A stretch of 64,000 nt of DNA, taken from contig NZ_CP180537.1 of the NCBI RefSeq assembly GCF_047777955.1, positions 4,340,001 to 4,404,000 on the forward strand, read 5' to 3'. The position numbers and the translations under genes are program-made. Source of the stretch: Didemnitutus sp047777955 (GTDB lineage: Bacteria > Verrucomicrobiota > Verrucomicrobiia > Opitutales > Opitutaceae). The notes under the pieces were generated by a model. That model ran no database searches. It was given only the letters and a program-made list of their open reading frames with translations, and was not told the origin of the DNA. The number at the start of each line of letters is the position of its first letter. The stretch's first letter is position 1. Shown here piece by piece: positions 51,747-62,994 of the stretch.

Positions 51747-51799
51747 CGGCCGGAGACTGGCCAGACTTTAGGACGTTCGCGGCCCGCGGCCGCGGCGCC

Positions 51800-53962
<2,163 letters not shown>

Positions 53963-54052
53963 CGCGCGAAACAATCCCGGCCCGCGCCGAAGGCAACCGC
54001 GCGATTTCCGCCTCGTGCGTCGCGGCCCGCGGCGGCAAGTTGACCGCCCGCC

Positions 54053-54943
54053 GTGCTCTACGCCTTCCTCACCACCTGCCTCTTCGCCGCCTCGTCCGTG
54101 CTGGCGCACCGGAGCCAGAACACGGTCGGCCCGGCGCGCGCCAACCTCGGCCGGCTCACCGTCGGCCTGGTCGGCCTCGGCGCGTGGGCGTATCTCTTCG
54201 GCCAGGGCCACGGCGGGCCGGCCTTCACGACCTTCCTGCTCAGCGGGCTCGCCGGCATGGGCCTGGGCGACCTGGCGTTCTTCGCCGCCCTGCCGTTCCT
54301 CGGCTCGCGGCTGACCACGACGATGAACCAGTGCCTGAGCGTGCCCGTCGCCATCGGCATCGAGTGGCTCTGGCTGGGCACGCGGCTCACCGGCGGGCAG
54401 TTCGCGTGCATCGCGGTGATCCTGTCCGGCATCGTCGTCGCGCTGGTGCCCACGCGCCAGTCGCCGCCGCGAGTCCACGTGCGGCCGGTCGGCGTGCTGC
54501 TCGGCCTCGTCGCGGCCGCGGGCCAGGGACTCGGCGCGGTCCTGAGCCGGCGCGGCTTCGAGATCACCGCCGCGGCCGGCGCGCACCTCGACGGCCTGAC
54601 CGCCGCCTACCAGCGCATTCTCGGCGGCATCGCGATCACGGCGGCGTGGTTTGCCGTCCGCGCGTGGCTCGACCGGGCGCAGGCGCCGCGGCCCGCGCCG
54701 CCGCTCCGCGCCCACGGCTGGATCCTGATCCACGCCCTGGCCGGACCGGTGTTCGGCATGGCGACGTTCCAGCTGGCCCTGGCCTCGACGCCGAGCGGCA
54801 TCGTGCTGCCCATCACCGCCTGCGCGCCCCTGGCCGTGATCCCCCTCGCCTACTGGATCGAAGGCGAACGCCCGTCGAAACGTTCGCTCGCCGGCGGACT
54901 GATCGCGGTCGCCGGCGCGGTCGCGCTGGCTCTGGCTCGCTAA
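54053..54943 (+). CDS. EamA/DMT-family transporter
   Basis: 296 residues from a GTG start. Ten TM segments arranged as two EamA repeats (LYAFLTTCLFAASSVLAHRS, GLAGMGLGDLAFFAAL, IAVILSGIVVALVP; then VGVLLGLVAAAGQGLGAVLS, GWILIHALAGPVFGMATFQL, YWIEGERPSKRSLAGGLIAV). The PxxAxxxE-like signature of the second repeat is seen at TACAPLAVIPLAYWIEGE. An inner-membrane drug/metabolite transporter; the substrate is unknown. Divergent from the YyaL-like gene with 90 bases between. Confidence 0.87.
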   Translation: MLYAFLTTCLFAASSVLAHRSQNTVGPARANLGRLTVGLVGLGAWAYLFGQGHGGPAFTTFLLSGLAGMGLGDLAFFAALPFLGSRLTTTMNQCLSVPVAIGIEWLWLGTRLTGGQFACIAVILSGIVVALVPTRQSPPRVHVRPVGVLLGLVAAAGQGLGAVLSRRGFEITAAAGAHLDGLTAAYQRILGGIAITAAWFAVRAWLDRAQAPRPAPPLRAHGWILIHALAGPVFGMATFQLALASTPSGIVLPITACAPLAVIPLAYWIEGERPSKRSLAGGLIAVAGAVALALAR

Positions 54944-55039
54944 CTCCCCCCTGCTTACGAATCGCTAGACTGAGCGAAATTCGCCGCGCGGCGCTAAAGT
55001 CTGTCGTGGGGGTGTCGAGGACTTCAATTTGAACAACTC

Positions 55040-56038
55040 ATGACCCACACCCAACGGCTCTTCCGCATCCTGGCCCTTGCTCTAGCCCTCACCGGCGTTT
55101 TCGCGCACGCGCAACAGGCGCAAGGGGTTGCCAATCTTCCGCCCGCCCTGCGCGCCGCGGTTCTTTCGGGCAACTCGACCCAGGTCTCCCGCGTAATCGC
55201 GACCTTGAGCGGCGGCAATCCGCAGCAAGCCGCCGCCCTCGCCAACCAGGTCGTCACAGCGGCCGAGCAGCTGCTCGCGACCAATCCCAGCGCGGCCATC
55301 GCCGCCGCCGGCGCCGCGATCGAGTCGGTGCGCTCCGCTCCCGTGCAAACCTCGTCGCCGCAGCAGAGCGAGTCGGTCGTCACCACCGCCGCCCGCATCT
55401 TCGCGGCTCCCGCGGCGCAGCAAGCCGCGCCCGACGCGACGGCCCAACTCGCCCTGGCGACCGTGCAGGTCTCCGCCACCCTCAATAATCCGACCGTCGT
55501 CGCCACGGTGGCCCAGCAGGCGGTCACCGTCGCCGAACGCGTGCTGTCGACGTCCCCGGCCGCCGCCGTCCAGCTCGCCAGCGCCGCCGTGCAGTCCGTC
55601 GGCAGTCAGGCGGTGGCCCAAAACGCGCCCAACCAGACGTCCCAGGTCGCCACGACCGCCGCGCGCATCATCGTCCAGCCCGCGGCCCAGGCCGTGGCGC
55701 CGCAAGCCGTCGCCACCATCGCCACGGCGGTGACGCAGATCGTCTCGCAGCCGGCCGTCTTCGCCGCCAACCCGACCGCCGCCGTCACGGTGATGAACAA
55801 CTCCGTCAGCGCCGTGAACACGCCGGCGGTCCAGGCCGTCGCTCCCAACGCCAGCACGACGGTCGCCGCGACGGTCGCCGCCGCCGCCGCCAGCCCGACG
55901 CTGAACCAGATCAGCCCCAACTTGGCGAATCAGGTTTCCACGTCCGCCAACCAGACGCCCACGAATCCGACGTCGGGCAACTCGAACACCACGGCGAACA
56001 CGCCGCTCGACACGTCGAACCGCAGCGGCTCGTCCTGA
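55040..56038 (+). CDS. Secreted Ala/Thr/Gln-rich protein with an exact 90-residue tandem duplication
   Basis: 332 residues with a signal peptide (FRILALALALTGVFAHAQQ). Residues 71-160 and 161-250 align without gaps: VVTAAEQLLATNPSAAIAAA with AVTVAERVLSTSPAAAVQLA, and VVTTAARIFAAPAAQQAAPD with VATTAARIIVQPAAQAVAPQ. A partial third copy may follow. The rest is a Ser/Thr/Asn/Pro-rich disordered tail (QTPTNPTSGNSNTTANTPLD). No Trp and few charged residues, so it looks like a structural surface or matrix protein of helical repeats. It stands alone with its own terminator. Family not recognised. Confidence 0.72.
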   Translation: MTHTQRLFRILALALALTGVFAHAQQAQGVANLPPALRAAVLSGNSTQVSRVIATLSGGNPQQAAALANQVVTAAEQLLATNPSAAIAAAGAAIESVRSAPVQTSSPQQSESVVTTAARIFAAPAAQQAAPDATAQLALATVQVSATLNNPTVVATVAQQAVTVAERVLSTSPAAAVQLASAAVQSVGSQAVAQNAPNQTSQVATTAARIIVQPAAQAVAPQAVATIATAVTQIVSQPAVFAANPTAAVTVMNNSVSAVNTPAVQAVAPNASTTVAATVAAAAASPTLNQISPNLANQVSTSANQTPTNPTSGNSNTTANTPLDTSNRSGSS

Positions 56039-56059
56039 GGAGCGCGCACTGATTTTACG

Positions 56060-56087
56060 AAGCCCGCCCCACCCGGCGGGCTTTTTT
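56060..56087 (+). terminator. Rho-independent terminator of the Ala-rich protein gene
   Basis: Perfect 9-bp stem AAGCCCGCC (56060-56068) / GGCGGGCTT (56075-56083), 6-base loop, ending in a six-T run. Confidence 0.95.
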
Positions 56088-56164
56088 GCGTCCCGACGCG
56101 TCCGCGCGCGCAAAACCCACGGTTGACGCCGCCTCCTGCGCCCGGCTCACTCGGCGGCTTTTCC

Positions 56165-58036
56165 ATGCTGACCCTTGCCGATGTCGCCAAGTCCTACGGC
56201 ACCCGCGAGCTCTTCGCCGAGGTGTCGCTCTTCGTCGCGCGCACGGACCGCTACGGCCTCGTCGGCCCGAACGGCGCGGGCAAATCCACGCTCTTCAACC
56301 TCATCCTCGGCGAGGAGCAGCCGGACGAGGGCATCATCGAGTGGGAGCGCGGCGCGGACTTCGGCTACCTGCCGCAGGAGAGCGCGCCCGTGGGCGAGGA
56401 GACCGTCCTCCAGATCGCCACCAGCGGCAAGAAGCTCGTCCCGGAGAACGACGACGATTACGACATCGATTGGACGCTTGAGCCGCGCGCGAAGAAGATC
56501 CTCGCCGGCCTCGGCTTCCGCGAGGAAGACCACGACAAGCCCGCCAAGTCCTTCTCCGGCGGCTGGGTCATGCGCGCGCACCTCGCCCGCCTGCTCGTGA
56601 GCGAGCCCGCGCTGCTCCTGCTCGACGAGCCGACCAACCACCTTGATCTCGAGGCGCTGCTCTGGTTCCAGGACTACCTCACGCGCTACCCGGGCGGCCT
56701 GCTCATCATCTCGCACGACCGCGAGTTCCTGAACACGCTCTGCACCGGCATCCTCGAGCTCAAGGGCGGCACGCTCAACAAATACACCGGCAACTACGAC
56801 GACTACCTCGCCGAGAAGGAGGCGCGGAAGGAGCAGCAGGCCGCGCTCTTCAAGAACCAGCAGCGCGAGATCGCCCACCTGCAGAAGTTCGTCGACCGCT
56901 TCGGCGCCAAGGCCTCGATGGCCTCGCGCGCCAAGTCCAAGGAGAAGCAGATCGAGCGCCTCAAGGAGGTCGCCGTCGAGGAGCCGTGGGAGGACCTCAA
57001 GAAGATCAATTTCCGCTTCCCCCAGCCGCCGCGCTCCGGCCTGAAGGTCATCACGCTGAAGAACGTCCAGCAGGCCTACGGCGATCACGTCGTCTACCGC
57101 GACCTCAACTTCGAGGCCGAGCGCGGCCAGCGCATCGTGCTCGTCGGCCCCAACGGCGCGGGCAAGTCCACGCTGCTCAAGATCCTCGCCGGCGTCATCC
57201 CGATCCAGGGCGGCCTGCGCGAGCTCGGCAGCAACGTCGTGCCCGGCTACTTCGCCCAGAACCGCGGCGACAATCTCAACACCGAGCTCTCCGTCCTCGA
57301 GAACGTGATGGAGCTGCGCACGGCCGAGAACCAGCTCACCGAGCAGCAGGCCCGCGCCGTGCTCGGCGGCTTCCTTTTCCGCAAGGACGACGTCTTCAAG
57401 CCGGTCAACGTCCTCTCCGGCGGCGAGAAGTCCCGCCTCGCCCTCGCGCGACTCCTCATCAACCCGCCCAACCTGCTGCTGATGGACGAGCCGACGACGC
57501 ACCTCGACATCCCGTCGATCGACGCGCTCGTCAACGCGCTGAAATCCTACGAGGGCACGCTGCTCTTCATCAGCCACGACGTGTATTTCATCCGCCAGCT
57601 GGCGATGAACGTCCTGCACGTCCACAGCGGCCGCCTCACGCCCTACGCCGGCAACTACGACTACTACCTCGAGAAATCGAAGGCCACCAGCGCCCGCGCC
57701 GCGCTCACCGCGGGCTTCACCGACGCCCGGCCCAAGCAGGCGGCCGAGCCGGCGAAGGCCGCCGCGCCCGCCCCGGCCCCGGCGGCGAAGAAGCCCACGC
57801 CCAACGAGCTGAAGAAGCTCCGCATCGAGGTCGGCAAGCTCGAGCAGCGCGTCAGCGAGCTCGAGGCCAAGCAGGGCGAGCTCACCGCCGAGCTCGAGAA
57901 GCCGGAGACCTACGCCCAGGCCGGCCGCGCGCAGCACCTGAACCGCGAGCTCACCACCACGGTGGACCTCCTCCACGCCGCCACGGCCGAGTGGGAGCAG
58001 GCCGCGACCCGGCTGGCCGCGCTGGAAAAACTGTGA
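56165..58036 (+). CDS. ABC-F family ATPase (Uup/EttA-like)
   Basis: 623 residues, no membrane segments. Two ATPase domains: Walker A GLVGPNGAGKSTLFN, signature KSFSGGWVMRAHLARLLVSE and Walker B LLLLDEPTNHLDLEAL; then VLVGPNGAGKSTLLKILAG, NVLSGGEKSRLALARLLINP and LLLMDEPTTHLDIPSI. Between them is the ABC-F linker (EARKEQQAALFKNQQREIAH, KASMASRAKSKEKQIERLKE). A C-terminal coiled coil after an Ala/Pro stretch (KKPTPNELKKLRIEVGKLEQ) resembles the DNA-binding tail of Uup. It likely acts on ribosomes. ATG 56165 is chosen; a TTG at 56123 adds a Pro-rich extension. Convergent with the coiled-coil gene across a shared hairpin. Confidence 0.92.
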   Translation: MLTLADVAKSYGTRELFAEVSLFVARTDRYGLVGPNGAGKSTLFNLILGEEQPDEGIIEWERGADFGYLPQESAPVGEETVLQIATSGKKLVPENDDDYDIDWTLEPRAKKILAGLGFREEDHDKPAKSFSGGWVMRAHLARLLVSEPALLLLDEPTNHLDLEALLWFQDYLTRYPGGLLIISHDREFLNTLCTGILELKGGTLNKYTGNYDDYLAEKEARKEQQAALFKNQQREIAHLQKFVDRFGAKASMASRAKSKEKQIERLKEVAVEEPWEDLKKINFRFPQPPRSGLKVITLKNVQQAYGDHVVYRDLNFEAERGQRIVLVGPNGAGKSTLLKILAGVIPIQGGLRELGSNVVPGYFAQNRGDNLNTELSVLENVMELRTAENQLTEQQARAVLGGFLFRKDDVFKPVNVLSGGEKSRLALARLLINPPNLLLMDEPTTHLDIPSIDALVNALKSYEGTLLFISHDVYFIRQLAMNVLHVHSGRLTPYAGNYDYYLEKSKATSARAALTAGFTDARPKQAAEPAKAAAPAPAPAAKKPTPNELKKLRIEVGKLEQRVSELEAKQGELTAELEKPETYAQAGRAQHLNRELTTTVDLLHAATAEWEQAATRLAALEKL

Positions 58037-58080
58037 CGCCCCCGCGCCACGACGGCGGCGCGTCCGGCGGCGAAAAGCGA

Positions 58081-58110
58081 AGAGCCCGGGCCATCCCTAG
58101 CCCGGGCTCT
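58081..58110. terminator. Bidirectional hairpin between convergent genes
   Basis: Perfect 11-bp stem AGAGCCCGGGC (58081-58091) / GCCCGGGCTCT (58100-58110) with an 8-base loop. On the minus strand it is followed by TCGCTTTTCG. It can end both the ABC-F transcript and that of the coiled-coil protein. Confidence 0.75.
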
Positions 58111-58147
58111 CCGGATTAGTCCGCACAAGATCGGCGGCGCGCACACC

Positions 58148-58651
58148 TCACGCGCTGCGACGATTCGAACCGAAAATCCCCGCGAACGGCACTTCGTTGA
58201 AACCGAGGCGGATGCCGAACGGCGCGACGCTCGCCGGCTTCTTCTCCGCCGGCGGCGGCGCGAAGGCCTTCACCTTCAGCTCGCGTTCCTGGACCGCCAG
58301 CCACGCCTCGCGCTGCTTGAGCGCCTCGGCGTATTGGGCGAGCGCGGTCTTCTCCTCGCGCACGGCGAGGCGCTCGTCGGTGAGCGAACGGCGTTCGGCC
58401 TCGAGCAGGGCGCGCTGGCGCGAGAGCTTCTCGCGCTCGACGTCGATCTCGTGGGTGCTGCCGGTGAACGGCGCGGCGGTCGCGGCCATCGGCGGCTGGG
58501 AGCCGCGCAGGCGCGCCTCGTAGCGCCGGAGGTTCTGCTCCTGCTGGCGCAGGGCCTCCATGTCGGAAAAAATCTGCTGACGCATCTTCTCAAGCTGCGC
58601 GATTTCGTAGCGCAGGTGATCGGCCGGGGTCGGGTTGTCGGGTGTGTTCAT
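58148..58651 (-). CDS. Coiled-coil protein of unknown function
   Basis: 167 residues from ATG 58651. Almost wholly heptad-patterned: HLRYEIAQLEKMRQQIFSDM, QQEQNLRRYEARLRGSQ and, after a short break (PPMAATAAPFTG), IDVEREKLSRQRALLEAERR and KTALAQYAEALKQREAWLAV. The tail reads FGIRLGFNEVPFAGIFGSNR, a Gly/Phe motif that could be a peptide ligand or anchor. No signal peptide. It lies between the ABC-F gene (convergent) and the NatB terminator. Confidence 0.7.
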   Translation of the reverse strand: MNTPDNPTPADHLRYEIAQLEKMRQQIFSDMEALRQQEQNLRRYEARLRGSQPPMAATAAPFTGSTHEIDVEREKLSRQRALLEAERRSLTDERLAVREEKTALAQYAEALKQREAWLAVQERELKVKAFAPPPAEKKPASVAPFGIRLGFNEVPFAGIFGSNRRSA

Positions 58652-58772
58652 GGGCGTTGTCGGTGACTGACGACCGCAGCTTACCGCACAAGTGGCGCGC
58701 TGCCTATGGGGGCGGCCGGTTTTGACGGCGCGTTTACGGCCGGCTCCGGGTTTTGACAAATCGTTGCCCAAG

Positions 58773-58802
58773 AAAAAGGCCGCCGGCGACGATCGGCGGC
58801 CT
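58773..58802 (-). terminator. Rho-independent terminator of the NatKRAB-like operon
   Basis: Perfect 9-bp stem AGGCCGCCG (58777-58785) / CGGCGGCCT (58794-58802), 8-base loop, with TTTTTC following on the minus strand. It lies 25 bases after the permease stop. Confidence 0.92.
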
Positions 58803-58826
58803 CGCGCGACGGATCCGAGCGGCCGG

Positions 58827-60059
58827 TCAGGCGCGGAACATCACGTCCTCGCGGTTGAACATCTTCACGCAGGCGACGAGCGCGACGACGGCGTAGAGGC
58901 AGGACGAGCCGAAGATGAGCGCGATGTAGTTCCAGTTCCAGGTGCCGGAGAGCATCTCCTTGCACACGAGCGAGAGGTTGAGGATCGGGATGAGCGCGGT
59001 CTTCGCGCTCAGCTCCATGCCGGGGAGCATGCCGAACACCGCCGGGATGATGGCGAGGAGGATCATCGGGCCGGCGTAGCTCTGCGCCTCCTTGTAGCTC
59101 TTGGCGAAGAGCGAGACGGTGAGCAGCAGCGCGGCGAAGAGGATCGCGACCGGCGCGACCATCGCGAACACCCCGATGAAGCCGGCGGGATCGAACGAGG
59201 GCAGCGCGGCGGCGGCCTGCGCCTTGTTCGAGGCGGCGGCGGCCATGCCGGAGCCGCCGAGGAAGAGCTTGCTGCCGAGGCTGCCGGTCACCGCCATCGA
59301 GGTCATCGAGAAGACGATGGTCGCGACGGAGGCGGTGAGCACGGTGAGGAATTTGCCGAAGACGATGTTGATGCGCGCGGTGGGGCTGCACATCAGCGTC
59401 TCCATCGTGCCGCGCTCCTTCTCGCCGGCGGTGAGGTCCATCGCGGGATACATCGCGCCGGAGAAGCAGAGGATGATGATCAGATACGGGATGAAGCCGC
59501 CGATGGTGGCGCCGCCGACCTTCTCCGGCGGGGCGACGTTCTGCCGCGCCAGCTCGAAGGGCCGGGTGAACGCCGGCGGCAGCCCGCGCTCCTTCAGGCG
59601 CTGGTCGAGCAGGCCGGTGCGGTATTTTTGCAGGAACGACTCGAGCGCGCTGGCGCCGATGCCGGACTTGATCTCGCCGTCGTAGAAGAGCACCGCCACC
59701 TTCGGCGACTCGCCGCGCGCGATGGCGGCGTCGAAGTTCTCCGGCAGCTGGAGGGCGACGCGGAGCTTCTTGTCCGCGATCCGCTGCTTGAAGTCGGGCG
59801 CCTCCGGCACGACGCGGAACTTCGCGTCGGCCTTCAGGGCCTTCATCAGCTCGGGCGCACCGGCGGCGCCGACGACCATCACGCTCGTGCCCTCGTCGCG
59901 GGCCTGGCGGATGATCTTGGTCATGACCGTGCCGAAGCCGAACATCATGAGCGGCATCACGACGGTGGGGATGACGATGGTGGAGATGATGGTGCGGCGG
60001 TCGCGCAGCTGGTCCTTCAGCTCCTTCTTGTAGACGACGAAGATGGCTTTCCAGTTCAT
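58827..60059 (-). CDS. NatB-like ABC exporter permease
   Basis: 410 residues. One TM at the N-terminus (TIVIPTVVMPLMMFGFGTVM), a periplasmic domain of about 150 residues (VVPEAPDFKQRIADKKLRVA, FYDGEIKSGIGASALESFLQ), then five TM segments beginning IGGFIPYLIIILCFSGAMYP with the AGEKERGTMETLMCSP motif shared by the NatB/ABC-2 subgroup. It ends CVKMFNREDVMFRA. It forms the membrane half of the exporter with the ATPase encoded 11 bases upstream. Substrate inferred only by family (Na+ or drug export). Confidence 0.9.
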   Translation of the reverse strand: MNWKAIFVVYKKELKDQLRDRRTIISTIVIPTVVMPLMMFGFGTVMTKIIRQARDEGTSVMVVGAAGAPELMKALKADAKFRVVPEAPDFKQRIADKKLRVALQLPENFDAAIARGESPKVAVLFYDGEIKSGIGASALESFLQKYRTGLLDQRLKERGLPPAFTRPFELARQNVAPPEKVGGATIGGFIPYLIIILCFSGAMYPAMDLTAGEKERGTMETLMCSPTARINIVFGKFLTVLTASVATIVFSMTSMAVTGSLGSKLFLGGSGMAAAASNKAQAAAALPSFDPAGFIGVFAMVAPVAILFAALLLTVSLFAKSYKEAQSYAGPMILLAIIPAVFGMLPGMELSAKTALIPILNLSLVCKEMLSGTWNWNYIALIFGSSCLYAVVALVACVKMFNREDVMFRA

Positions 60060-60070
60060 GGGCGGGAGAC

Positions 60071-60832
60071 TCAGCGGTTGAGGGCGGCGGCGACGGCGGC
60101 CTCGCCGCCCACGGCCTTGACGAAGACTTCTTCCATGTCCTGCTCGCCGAAACGGGCGCGAAGCTGTGCCAGCGTGCCCTCGGCGACGAGCCGGCCGTTG
60201 TGGATGATGCCGATGGTGTCGCAGAGCTTCTCCACCTCGCTCATCACGTGGGTGGAGTAGATGACGGTCTTGCCGCGCTCGCGGCAGGCGCGGACGAATT
60301 TCACGATCGAGCGCGCGGTCATGACGTCGAGGCCGAGGGTGGGCTCGTCGAAGATCATCACCGCCGGGTCGTGCACGAGGGTGCGGGCGATGGAGGTCTT
60401 CTGCTTCATGCCGGTGGAGAACTTGTCGCAGCGGCGGTCGAGGAACTCGTGCATGTCGAGCTCGTGCGCGAGCACGTCGATGCGGGCGCGGATCGTCGCG
60501 TCGTCCATGCCGTTCAGCCGCCCGAAATACGCGATCATCTCGCGGGCGTTGAGGCGGCCGTAGAGCGCGGTGCTGGCGGCGAGGAAGCCGACGTTGGCCC
60601 GGACCTGCTCGGGCGCGGTGGCCACGTCGTGCCCGGCCACGCTGGCCGTGCCGCGGGTGGGCTGCAGGAGCGTGGCGAGGATGCGCAGGGTGGTGGTCTT
60701 GCCCGCGCCGTTGGCGCCGAGCAGGCCGTAGATCTGCCCGGGGCGGCAGGTGAAGGAGACGTCGTCGACGGCGGTGATGGTGCCGCGTTTCTTGTCCTGG
60801 AACGTCTTGGTGAGATGGCGGGCCTCGATCAT
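60071..60832 (-). CDS. NatA-like ABC transporter ATPase
   Basis: 253 residues. Walker A GANGAGKTTTL, Q-loop region NVGFLAASTALYGRLNARE, signature KFSTGMKQKTSIARTLVHDP, Walker B VMIFDEPTLGLDVMTA and the switch His in IYSTHVMSEVEKL. The FSTGMKQK signature and the short C-terminus fit NatA and related ABC-2 ATPases. Third gene of the operon; it lies 45 bases after the response regulator and 11 bases before the permease. Confidence 0.92.
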   Translation of the reverse strand: MIEARHLTKTFQDKKRGTITAVDDVSFTCRPGQIYGLLGANGAGKTTTLRILATLLQPTRGTASVAGHDVATAPEQVRANVGFLAASTALYGRLNAREMIAYFGRLNGMDDATIRARIDVLAHELDMHEFLDRRCDKFSTGMKQKTSIARTLVHDPAVMIFDEPTLGLDVMTARSIVKFVRACRERGKTVIYSTHVMSEVEKLCDTIGIIHNGRLVAEGTLAQLRARFGEQDMEEVFVKAVGGEAAVAAALNR

Positions 60833-60877
60833 GGGAGAATTCGTGGGGGGATGCGGAGGGCGCGGGGTCGGGGAGAA

Positions 60878-61603
60878 TCAGAGGCTCATCCGGTCGCGGA
60901 AGTCCTGGGCCTGGCGGCGCGAGAGCTCGACCTTGAGGCCGCCCTTCAGGCGCACGAGCAGGCCGCCGCTGAACCACGGCTCGATCCCCTCGACCCAGGC
61001 GAGGTTGATCACCTGCTTGCGGTTGGCGCGGAAGAAGTGCTTCGGGTCGAGCCGCTCCTCCATCGCGGTGAGCGAGCGGAAGAGCTGGGGCTTGTTGTCG
61101 TCGAAATGCACGCGGGTGTAGTTGCCCTCGGACTCGAGCAGGCGGATGTTCCGCACCGGGACGAACCAGCAGTGGTCGCCCTCGCGCACGAAGACCTTGT
61201 CGTCGAGCGAGAGGCGGGTGCGGGGCGCGGCGTCGCCGGCCGCGCCGGCGCTGGCGCGGAGGCGGAGCTTCTCCAGCGACGCGGCGAGGCGGTTCGGGTC
61301 GACCGGCTTGAGCAGGTAGTCGAGCGCGTTGAACTCGAAGGCCTTGACCGCGAACTCGTCGTAGGCGGTGGTGAAGATCACGGCGGGCAGGGCGGACTCG
61401 AGGCGCTCCAGCAGGCTGAAGCCGTCGGCGCCGGGCATCTGCACGTCGAGAAAGAGCAGCTCGGGCTTGAGCGCGGCGACCTTGTCGAGCGCGTCCTCCA
61501 CGTCCGTCGCCTCGCCCACGATCTCGATGTCCTTGTGGGCCGCGAGGAGGCGGCGGAGTTCGTTGCGGGCGAGCCGCTCGTCGTCGATCAGCAGGGCTTT
61601 CAT
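60878..61603 (-). CDS. LytTR-family response regulator (NatR-like)
   Basis: 241 residues. Receiver domain with acidic pocket LLIDDERLARNELRR and phosphoacceptor Asp53 (LLFLDVQMPGADGF), Thr in FTTAYDEFAVKAF, and the Lys of YLLKPVD. From about 130 a LytTR DNA-binding domain (RLSLDDKVFVREGDHCWFVP, IRLLESEGNYTRVHF, FFRANRKQVINLAWVEGIEP). It overlaps the kinase gene by four bases (ATGA), so the two are coupled, and it probably controls the natA/natB-like genes behind it, as NatR does in Bacillus. Confidence 0.95.
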   Translation of the reverse strand: MKALLIDDERLARNELRRLLAAHKDIEIVGEATDVEDALDKVAALKPELLFLDVQMPGADGFSLLERLESALPAVIFTTAYDEFAVKAFEFNALDYLLKPVDPNRLAASLEKLRLRASAGAAGDAAPRTRLSLDDKVFVREGDHCWFVPVRNIRLLESEGNYTRVHFDDNKPQLFRSLTAMEERLDPKHFFRANRKQVINLAWVEGIEPWFSGGLLVRLKGGLKVELSRRQAQDFRDRMSL

Positions 61604-62721
61604 GGGCGGGAGGCGCAGGGGATGCGGACGGCGGCGGTGACGAAGCCCGCGGGCTCGGCCGCGAGGGAGAGCCGGGCGCGGTCGCCAAAGAGCAGCTTGA
61701 GGCGCTCCGAGGCGTTGCGCAGGCCGACGCCGGTCGAGGAGCCGGCGCGCGCGGCCGCGGTGCTCGTGGGGGCGGAGAGATCGCCGGGGTTGGTGACCCG
61801 GATGGTCAGCTCGCCGTCGGCCACGGCCGCGGCGATGAAGATCTCGCCGCCGTCGCGGCGGGCGCTGATGCCGTATTTGACCGCGTTCTCGACCAGGGTC
61901 TGGAGCAGCATCGGCGGCACGCCGCAGGCGCGGGCGTCGTCGGCGACGGCCCAGCGCACGCGCAGGCGCGACTCGTGGCGGATCTGCTCCAGCGCGAGGT
62001 AGTCCTCGACGATCCGCAGCTCGTCCTCGAAGGGCACGGTCTCGAGCTGGCCCGACTGGAGCGAGTAGCGGAGCATGTTGGCCAGCCGCGTGACCGCCTC
62101 GCGGGCGCGCGGCGCATCCTCGTCGATCAGCGCGCGCAGGCTGTTGAGGGAGTTGAAGAGAAAGTGCGGGTTGACCTGCGATTTCAGCGCGCGGAGCTCG
62201 GCCTCCTTGGCGCTGGCGGTCAGGCGCAGCTGCTCGACCTGCAGGGACTGGATGCGCTCGAAGATGTGGTAGAAGAAATAGGCGCTCAGCCAGCCGAGCA
62301 TGATGACGGTGCCGTTCACCCAGCTGAACAGGAAGATGATCACCGGGCTGAACTTCGACGGCCACGGCATCTGGACGATGCCGTAGCAGTAGCCGTAGCC
62401 GATCGCGCTCCAGAGGAAGGAGAGCAGCACGCCCATGCCCAGCACGCGCGGGGCGATGGCGAGCCAGCCCATCTCTTTCCAGCGCCAGCGCGACATGAAC
62501 GGCCGCGCCCAGTGCGTCAGCAGCAGGCCCTGCAGCGCGATCATCACGTAGAGCGCCGCCTCGGTCAGGGCGTCCTGCCGCTGGGTCGCGCCGCTGAGGG
62601 CCTTGGAGAACCCGAACTGCATCGCCATGAAACCGCCCCAGCCGCCGAGCTGGGCCGCGACGTAGAGGCGGCGCTTGGCGCGCGCGAGCTTGGCGGCGGG
62701 ATCGATCGGCGCGGTCGTCAT
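61600..62721 (-). CDS. LytS/NatK-like sensor histidine kinase
   Basis: 373 residues from ATG 62721; further starts upstream would add low-complexity sequence. N-terminal four to five TM segments (YVAAQLGGWGGFMAMQFGF, LYVMIALQGLLL, VLGMGVLLSFLWSAIGYGYC, FSPVIIFLFSWVNGTVIMLG), no large sensor loop. Cytoplasmic His_kinase domain with phosphoacceptor His186 in SQVNPHFLFNSLNSLRALID, then an HATPase with ENAVKYGIS and GVGLRNASERL. First gene of the four-gene operon. The lack of a periplasmic sensor domain suggests it senses membrane or ion state. Confidence 0.93.
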   Translation of the reverse strand: MTTAPIDPAAKLARAKRRLYVAAQLGGWGGFMAMQFGFSKALSGATQRQDALTEAALYVMIALQGLLLTHWARPFMSRWRWKEMGWLAIAPRVLGMGVLLSFLWSAIGYGYCYGIVQMPWPSKFSPVIIFLFSWVNGTVIMLGWLSAYFFYHIFERIQSLQVEQLRLTASAKEAELRALKSQVNPHFLFNSLNSLRALIDEDAPRAREAVTRLANMLRYSLQSGQLETVPFEDELRIVEDYLALEQIRHESRLRVRWAVADDARACGVPPMLLQTLVENAVKYGISARRDGGEIFIAAAVADGELTIRVTNPGDLSAPTSTAAARAGSSTGVGLRNASERLKLLFGDRARLSLAAEPAGFVTAAVRIPCASRP

Positions 62722-62994
62722 CGGCCACGAGCGAACCACGCCCGCAGGCGCGGGAGCAAGACTGGGCGCGGGCCGGGACGCGCTGAACGACGAGGTGACC
62801 GACATCCGCGCCAACCTAGCCGCGGCCCCGGCGCGCACACGCCGCATTGGACAGGCGGTCGCACCCCGCGATGAGCGGCACACGGGGAAAAGCCGCCGGC
62901 GGCTCGCAAAAATCCATCAACTAGGCGGCCGGCCCGGTCCCGCGGGGAGATTTGAGGTGCATTGCCCGGCGGCGCCCGTCTAGTCTCGCGGCCC

